This document shows, one piece after another, positions 21,167-25,610 of a stretch of 25,610 nt of DNA; position 1 is the stretch's first letter, and each line of letters starts with the position of its first letter. The notes under the pieces were generated by a model. That model saw only the letters and a program-made list of their open reading frames with translations. It made no database searches and had not been told where the DNA came from. The DNA is from Zwartia sp. (GTDB lineage: Bacteria; Pseudomonadota; Gammaproteobacteria; Burkholderiales; Burkholderiaceae_B). The DNA lies in NCBI GenBank assembly GCA_030653405.1, contig JAURZO010000026.1, positions 1 to 25,610 on the forward strand, written 5' to 3'. The position numbers and the translations under genes were made by a program.

Positions 21167-22396
21167 TCATACGTGAAGACGATGTCCTGCACGTCGCCAA
21201 GCCAATCGGGGATCAAAACTCATGGCAGCTAACATGGTCAATATGACCACCGCACCAAACGCGACAGCTCCACTACCTGGCTCAATACTCAGCAGCGCCC
21301 CAAACCTTCCGAGCGCTGACAATAAAATCACAACAAACACATCAAGCATCGACCATTGACCAATAAACTCCACGGCCCGGTAAAGCTGTGTTCGGGTGCG
21401 CAAGCCCTGTCCAACACCTCGTTGAGTGAGAAAGACCAACACAGACAAACTAATCAACTTGAAAACGGGTACCACCACGCTGGCAATAAATACAACTAGC
21501 GCGATATCCCAAGAACCCATTTGCCACAACTCGATGACACCACCCACAATCGTGTGAGCCGAGGCACCACCGATTGAATCAATTTTCATGATGGGCAGTA
21601 GATTTGCGGGAACATAAAGAATCACAGCTGCAGAAATCAGCGCCCAGACGCGTGAGATTTGCGCAGGTGATGGTGGCTTTGGTCTTGGAGGACGAAGAGC
21701 TGGCAGACCCATATCGTGGGCCATCGAACGCAATTTGCCCGAACTGAGTCTCGCCAAGCTTGTAATCAGCACCGCGGCCAAAGCAGTCGCGAAAAGACCG
21801 ACGCCCATCACAAGAGAGGCCAGGCCTGCGAGTTTGACCACAGAAACCAAAATACCCACTAGAAAAACAGGCACCATACACCAAGGTTTAAGGTGATCAA
21901 GCAACTTGATGGCAGGTTCGAAAAAAAGCGGCAAGCGACCGAGCGCAAGGGGTCCAAGCACCCAGATCAACACGCATAGATGAAAAATCGGCAGTAAAAA
22001 TCCTGCGGCAAAAGTAATCACGGAGACTTCCGGATAGCCTTCCTGCCAAGCAACCCCCACTGCATCGAAAAACGTGGCAGCCTGCCCCTGACCTTGTAAA
22101 AAAAGTGTCGCGACGGGATAAGCGTTTGCAAAGCCTAAGCTAAATATCGACGCCAACACAATGGCAAGCCAAGCCGCCGGAGTAAACAGTGCATAAGACT
22201 CAAGCACGCTCCCGCATCGGACACATTGCGCCCATTGATCAGGTTCAAGCACGGGCCTGGTGTAAGCCGCGCCGCACTGATGACAGACTAAGGACATCTG
22301 TGCGGAGGGAACTGTTTCCGATTGAACAGAGGGTCCCTCGTTGCCTAATGCTGCCAGCTGCTCGGCTCGAGAGTCTTCGTGAGCGAGCGCTGCCAT
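21167..22396 (-). CDS. pqiA: PqiA, polytopic inner-membrane protein of the Pqi lipid-transport system
   Basis: PqiA is the integral membrane partner of PqiB in envelope lipid transport; in E. coli the locus is paraquat- and SoxRS-inducible. The 409-residue protein (E. coli 417) has two homologous membrane halves of about four helices each, with the repeated signatures FANAYPVATL and VPANLLPIMKI, and the conserved SMLDVFVV and FDPRLAWRR near the end. An N-terminal zinc ribbon is formed by C38, C41, C58 and C61. The second ribbon that E. coli PqiA carries before its second half is missing here and replaced by a proline-rich linker (RPPRPKPPSP). The ATG at 22396 overlaps the clpA stop as TGATG and is preferred over the TTG one codon earlier. 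Co-transcription with clpA is likely. Confidence 0.92.
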   Translation of the reverse strand: MAALAHEDSRAEQLAALGNEGPSVQSETVPSAQMSLVCHQCGAAYTRPVLEPDQWAQCVRCGSVLESYALFTPAAWLAIVLASIFSLGFANAYPVATLFLQGQGQAATFFDAVGVAWQEGYPEVSVITFAAGFLLPIFHLCVLIWVLGPLALGRLPLFFEPAIKLLDHLKPWCMVPVFLVGILVSVVKLAGLASLVMGVGLFATALAAVLITSLARLSSGKLRSMAHDMGLPALRPPRPKPPSPAQISRVWALISAAVILYVPANLLPIMKIDSIGGASAHTIVGGVIELWQMGSWDIALVVFIASVVVPVFKLISLSVLVFLTQRGVGQGLRTRTQLYRAVEFIGQWSMLDVFVVILLSALGRFGALLSIEPGSGAVAFGAVVILTMLAAMSFDPRLAWRRAGHRLHV

Positions 22397-24714
22397 CAAT
22401 GCACCAGCTCCGCCTCCCGGTCAGATCCGTTCGCAGCGTTGGAGGGCTTAGCGGGCTTGACGTCAAAGTCCAGCGTCACCTTGCCATCTTCATCCACATC
22501 GACCAACACAGAGCCGCCATCCACTAACTTGCCAAACAGGAGTTCATCGGCGAGTGCGCGACGCAAGGTATCTTGAATCAAGCGTTGCATCGGACGCGCG
22601 CCCATCAATGGATCGAAACCGTTCTTGCCAAGGTGGGCACGCAAGGCATCCGTGAAGGTTGCATCGACACGTTTGTCATGCAACTGATCCTCTAGCTGCA
22701 TCAAGAACTTGTCGACAACACGCAGAATTACTTCTTGACTCAACGGCGCAAACGGCACAATCGCATCGAGTCTGTTACGGAACTCGGGCGAGAACAGGCG
22801 CTTGATGTCACCCATCTCATCGCCACTTGCCCGAGTATTTGAAAATCCGATATTGGGCTTATTGAGAGCCTCAGCACCAGCATTGGTCGTCATCACCAGG
22901 ATCACATTGCGGAAGTCTGCTTTGCGACCATTGTTATCAGTCAGCGTGCCATGATCCATGACTTGGAGCAAAATATTGAAGACATCGGGATGGGCTTTTT
23001 CGATTTCATCGAGCAACAAAACACAATGCGGCTGCTTGTTGATCGCCTCGGTTAACAGACCGCCCTGATCAAATCCAACATAGCCTGGAGGTGCACCAAT
23101 CAAACGCGAAACGGTGTGTCGCTCCATGTATTCCGACATATCAAAGCGTAACAGCTCGACACCCAACGTGAAAGCGAGCTGTCGTGCAACCTCAGTCTTA
23201 CCAACACCTGTCGGGCCTGAAAAAAGGAATGCGCCAATTGGCTTTTCAGGGCGACCCAAACCAGAACGCGCCATTTTGATCGCGCCAGCCAGAGCCTCAA
23301 TGGCTGCATCCTGTCCATACACCACTGTTTTAAGATCGCGCTCAAGTGTTGCAAGCTTGCTGCGATCATCGCTTGAAACGGTCTGGGGAGGAATGCGAGC
23401 AATTTTGGAAACGATCGCCTCGATATCCGTTTTGCCAATCACTTTCTTTTGCTTGGAACGAGGTAATAAACGCTGCGCAGCACCTGCTTCGTCGATCACA
23501 TCGATTGCCTTATCAGGCAAGTGGCGATCGTTGATATGTCGGGCGGAGAGCTCAGCGGCTGCAGTCAAGGCCGCGCCCGAGTACTTAACGCCATGGTGCT
23601 CTTCAAAACGCCCTTTAAGGCCACGTAAAATCTGGATAGTTTGAGCAACAGAAGGCTCTGTCACATCCACTTTTTGGAAGCGACGCGATAAAGCTGCATC
23701 TTTCTCAAAAACACCCCTGAATTCGGTGTAAGTCGTCGCACCTATGCAACGAAGCTGTCCGGATGAAAGCGCAGGCTTGAGAAGATTGGATGCATCAAGT
23801 GTGCCACCCGATGCCGAACCAGCACCAATCAAGGTGTGGATTTCATCAATAAACAGAATGGCTTGCGGGTTATTTTTTAGCTGCTTGAGTACGCCTTTCA
23901 AGCGTTGCTCAAAATCACCGCGGTATTTAGTACCCGCCAACAATGCACCCATATCGAGAGAAAATACCTGAGCGTCCTGCAGAACTTCAGGGACCTCTCC
24001 TTGCGTGATTCGGTAGGCTAAACCTTCGGCGATCGCTGTTTTGCCAACACCGGCCTCACCCACCAGCAACGGATTATTTTTGCGACGACGACACAACGTC
24101 TGAATGACACGCTCGACTTCCTGATCTCGGCCAATGAGGGGATCAATCCGACCCGCGATTGCGGCGGCATTCAGGTCTTGTGTATACAAATCTAAAGGAG
24201 ACTGGCGGGCTTCAGAAGACTGATCGCCACTCTCGCTCTGAGGCTCTTTAGCACTTGCTGGCGTTTCTGCGGCAGCTTGCTTGCTGATGCCATGTGAAAG
24301 GAAATTCACAACATCCAGACGAGAAATACCCTGCTGCTGAAGGTAATACACAGCGTGAGACTCTTTTTCGCCAAAAATCGCGACAAGCACGTTCGCGCCC
24401 GTAACAGGTTTTTTGGAGGCCCCACCTGCAGACACATGCATGATCGCCCGTTGAATCACCCGCTGAAAACCGAGTGTAGGTTGTGTATCAACCTCGGCTC
24501 CGGGAGGGATGACGGGAGTATTGTCCGTCACGAATTTTCGTAAATGATTACGCAGCTCATCCATATTGGCGGAGCATGCGCGCAAGACCTCGATGGCTGC
24601 GGCGTTATCCAACAACGAGAGCAACAAATGCTCGACGGTGATGAACTCATGACGAGCGGATCGGGCCTCGACAAAGGCCATATGCAGGCTAACTTCAAGC
24701 TCTTGGGAAATCAC
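22396..24714 (-). CDS. clpA: ATP-dependent Clp protease ATP-binding subunit ClpA
   Basis: ClpA is the Hsp100 unfoldase that feeds substrates, including N-degron proteins delivered by ClpS, into ClpP. The 772 residues (E. coli 758) comprise the N-domain with two Clp repeats (1-142) and a polar linker (145-172). The D1 AAA+ module has Walker A GEAGVGKT at 219-226 and FIDE at 288-291. D2 has GPTGVGKT at 500-507 and LLDE near 567-570. The ClpP-docking loop IGF is at 622-624. No middle coiled-coil domain interrupts D1, which separates it from ClpB and ClpC. The GTG at 24714 is set by GGAGG four bases upstream. The same site shows an overlapping ATG-TGA. clpS precedes by 52 bases and pqiA follows with an overlap. 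Confidence 0.96.
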   Translation of the reverse strand: MISQELEVSLHMAFVEARSARHEFITVEHLLLSLLDNAAAIEVLRACSANMDELRNHLRKFVTDNTPVIPPGAEVDTQPTLGFQRVIQRAIMHVSAGGASKKPVTGANVLVAIFGEKESHAVYYLQQQGISRLDVVNFLSHGISKQAAAETPASAKEPQSESGDQSSEARQSPLDLYTQDLNAAAIAGRIDPLIGRDQEVERVIQTLCRRRKNNPLLVGEAGVGKTAIAEGLAYRITQGEVPEVLQDAQVFSLDMGALLAGTKYRGDFEQRLKGVLKQLKNNPQAILFIDEIHTLIGAGSASGGTLDASNLLKPALSSGQLRCIGATTYTEFRGVFEKDAALSRRFQKVDVTEPSVAQTIQILRGLKGRFEEHHGVKYSGAALTAAAELSARHINDRHLPDKAIDVIDEAGAAQRLLPRSKQKKVIGKTDIEAIVSKIARIPPQTVSSDDRSKLATLERDLKTVVYGQDAAIEALAGAIKMARSGLGRPEKPIGAFLFSGPTGVGKTEVARQLAFTLGVELLRFDMSEYMERHTVSRLIGAPPGYVGFDQGGLLTEAINKQPHCVLLLDEIEKAHPDVFNILLQVMDHGTLTDNNGRKADFRNVILVMTTNAGAEALNKPNIGFSNTRASGDEMGDIKRLFSPEFRNRLDAIVPFAPLSQEVILRVVDKFLMQLEDQLHDKRVDATFTDALRAHLGKNGFDPLMGARPMQRLIQDTLRRALADELLFGKLVDGGSVLVDVDEDGKVTLDFDVKPAKPSNAANGSDREAELVH

Positions 24715-24718
24715 ATTT

Positions 24719-24723
24719 CCTCC
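24719..24723 (-). promoter_or_regulatory. Ribosome binding site of clpA with an overlapping start-stop codon pair
   Basis: GGAGG lies four bases from the clpA GTG (24714-24712) and only two bases from an ATG at 24716-24714. That ATG is followed at once by TGA, and the ATG shares its G with the GTG. Confidence 0.55.
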
Positions 24724-24766
24724 GACGTTCTTTCAAGTGTTACACCGTTAAATTGCATTCTATGCC

Positions 24767-25090
24767 TTATTCGTCACCAGCCGGTTCCATCACACACTGT
24801 AAGGGGTGTTGTCGAGCCCGAGCATGTTGCGCAACCTGGGCGATACGACTCGCGGCAATATCATGAGGGTAAACCCCACAGACACCCTTACCTTCGTGGT
24901 GAACTTGCAACATGATACGCATAGCTTCCTCCTGCCCCTTGCCAAAATATTTCTGCAAAACATGGACGACGAACTCCATGGGCGTGTAGTCGTCATTGAG
25001 CAAAATCACTCGGTACATAGGCGGAGGCGCAGTTTTAGCGCTCTGCTTCTCAACAACTAGATCTGGAGGGGTCGTGGTACGTGCGGGCAT
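24767..25090 (-). CDS. clpS: ATP-dependent Clp protease adaptor ClpS
   Basis: ClpS binds N-degron substrates and hands them to ClpA while displacing other substrates. The 107-residue protein (E. coli 106) has a flexible N-terminus (1-24) and the conserved core PPMYRVILLNDDYTPMEFV (23-41), which includes the binding-pocket Asn-Asp-Asp and the hydrophobic gate. The HHEGKGVCGVYPHDIA segment follows at 64-79. The ATG at 25090 is family-typical, although no Shine-Dalgarno sequence is visible. clpA lies 52 bases downstream. The divergent neighbour is a cold-shock gene, the same arrangement as cspD-clpS-clpA in E. coli. Confidence 0.96.
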   Translation of the reverse strand: MPARTTTPPDLVVEKQSAKTAPPPMYRVILLNDDYTPMEFVVHVLQKYFGKGQEEAMRIMLQVHHEGKGVCGVYPHDIAASRIAQVAQHARARQHPLQCVMEPAGDE

Positions 25091-25123
25091 GGTCGACAGT
25101 TCAAATTAATAAGACATCTTCGT

Positions 25124-25129
25124 TTTATA
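25124..25129 (-). promoter_or_regulatory. Candidate -10 box for clpS-clpA-pqiABC
   Basis: TATAAA (5 of 6 to consensus) on the minus strand lies 33 bases upstream of the clpS ATG. It is backed by a very AT-rich stretch at 25133-25171 that could act as an UP element. The -35 position is poor. Confidence 0.4.
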
Positions 25130-25205
25130 GACCAATTTTGTAAAATTTTTCATTAAACAAAACAAAACAAGAATTAGACGAGCTGGATACTAGGCAAACC
25201 GATAC

Positions 25206-25234
25206 TTGACGAACTTGACAAATCTGACGATTAT
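25206..25234 (+). promoter_or_regulatory. Candidate sigma-70 promoter of the cold-shock gene
   Basis: TTGACG (25206-25211), a 17-bp spacer and GATTAT (25229-25234) form the best -35/-10 pair in the window's intergenic regions. A second CTTGAC copy lies within the spacer. It predicts a leader of about 110 bases before the ATG at 25353, consistent with the long leaders of cold-shock genes. Confidence 0.45.
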
Positions 25235-25247
25235 CTCACCACACTCA

Positions 25248-25275
25248 GCCGTTTACGGCGGGTGCCAAGATGCCG
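25248..25275 (+). other. Alternative hairpins in the cold-shock leader
   Basis: A central CGGC (25256-25259) can pair with GCCG upstream (25248-25251, loop TTTA) or with a second GCCG downstream (about 25272-25275). The two stems exclude each other. A T6 run follows at about 25284-25289. The stems are short and the regulatory reading is inference. Confidence 0.3.
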
Positions 25276-25352
25276 GAAGCAGATTTTTTCATGCGAATGC
25301 TGTTGATCAGTTTTCCGTTTGATTTTTACAACGTACAGAAGAGGCAGTCGGA

Positions 25353-25586
25353 ATGTCAGACTCGACCACAAGTAATGGCCCTAAGGTCACCGGAACAGTA
25401 AAGTGGTTCAATGATGCAAAAGGCTTTGGCTTTGTAACGCCCGATGACGGCGGCGAAGACCTGTTTGCGCATTTTTCCGCAATCCAGATGAATGGATTCA
25501 AGACTCTCAAAGAAGGACAAAAAGTCGCCTTTGAAGTCACTCAAGGTCCCAAGGGCAAGCAAGCAACAAATATAACCGCTGCGTAA
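25353..25586 (+). CDS. Cold-shock domain protein (CspA/CspD family)
   Basis: This 77-residue single OB-fold nucleic-acid-binding protein has RNP1 KGFGFV at 23-28 and RNP2 DLFAHF at 36-41, flanked by GTVKWFND. It has a 10-residue N-terminal extension compared with the shortest CspA proteins. The GGEDLFAHFSAIQMNGFKTL and QGPKG segments, and the divergent position next to clpS, recall E. coli CspD. However, betaproteobacterial CspA proteins look similar, so I leave the symbol open. GAGG lies eight bases before the ATG. The leader is long and structured, and tandem hairpins follow the stop. Confidence 0.93.
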   Translation: MSDSTTSNGPKVTGTVKWFNDAKGFGFVTPDDGGEDLFAHFSAIQMNGFKTLKEGQKVAFEVTQGPKGKQATNITAA

Positions 25587-25607
25587 GCGGCCGGGGTGAA
25601 TAACCCC
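25576..25607 (+). terminator. Tandem hairpins at the end of the cold-shock gene
   Basis: CCGCT-GCGTA-AGCGG (25576-25590) spans the stop codon and is followed by GGGGT-GAATA-ACCCC (25593-25607). The sequence then reads TTG and leaves the window. The second stem looks like the core of an intrinsic terminator, but its T-tract would lie outside. Confidence 0.55.
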
Positions 25608-25610
25608 TTG

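Noticed and set aside
23114..23644. 176-codon open frame on the plus strand opposite clpA
   Set aside because: It is antisense to conserved AAA+ motifs, and its serine/arginine-rich composition is typical of shadow frames.
25133..25176. AT-rich stretch with repeated AAAAC units as a possible origin or integration site
   Set aside because: There are no DnaA boxes, iterons or flanking duplications. An UP element for the clpS promoter explains it better.
1..25610. Search for a novel defence, mobile or biosynthetic system
   Set aside because: Every long reading frame is accounted for by known housekeeping families. No repeats of CRISPR type, integrase, transposase, toxin-antitoxin pair or unassigned gene cluster is visible.

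Overview
The window is a compact, gene-dense piece of a bacterial chromosome with moderate GC, by eye a little above 50%. It carries only housekeeping genes. Protein similarity recalled from memory and the gene orders (tRNA-Leu next to tig, dapC-dapD-prmB, purN divergent from ribF, ribF-ileS-lspA-coaBC, clpS-clpA divergent from a cold-shock gene) point to a betaproteobacterium of the Burkholderiales, most likely an Alcaligenaceae-like organism. That placement is inference. I see no insertion sequence, prophage, CRISPR array, toxin-antitoxin pair or defence system, and no convincing undescribed system.

Layout: (1) 1-712, minus strand: the 5' part of tig (trigger factor), preceded by tRNA-Leu(UAG). 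(2) 788-5841, plus strand: dapC and dapD (lysine/diaminopimelate synthesis), prmB (ribosomal protein L3 methyltransferase) and the ABC-F ATPase yheS. prmB and yheS overlap, and a 12-codon mini-ORF bridges dapD and prmB where relatives, as I recall, carry dapE. (3) 5904-9364, minus strand: a membrane fatty-acid desaturase overlapping uvrD. The operon meets yheS tail to tail across a perfect hairpin. (4) 9551-12039, minus strand: purN overlapping an RsmB-type rRNA cytosine methyltransferase gene. (5) 12084-18776, plus strand: a tightly packed run ribF-ileS-lspA-coaBC-dedA-dut. It covers flavin cofactors, isoleucyl-tRNA, lipoprotein maturation, coenzyme A, a DedA membrane protein and dUTP hydrolysis. 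(6) 18784-25090, minus strand: clpS-clpA-pqiA-pqiB-pqiC, in which the Clp protease adaptor and unfoldase genes run directly into a PqiABC lipid-transport operon. (7) 25353-25586, plus strand: a cold-shock protein gene divergent from clpS, with a long leader and tandem 3' hairpins.

No gene-free stretch exceeds 300 bases. The longest is the 262-bp clpS/csp divergent region, followed by the roughly 186-bp region upstream of the desaturase gene. Both contain promoter-like and palindromic sequence. The items most worth a second look are the regulatory and junction features: the inverted repeat over the desaturase promoter, the missing dapE with its bridging mini-ORF, candidate leaderless starts at dapC and ribF, the ATG-TGA start-stop overlapping the clpA GTG, the clp-pqi operon fusion, the loss of the second zinc ribbon in PqiA, and the csp leader.
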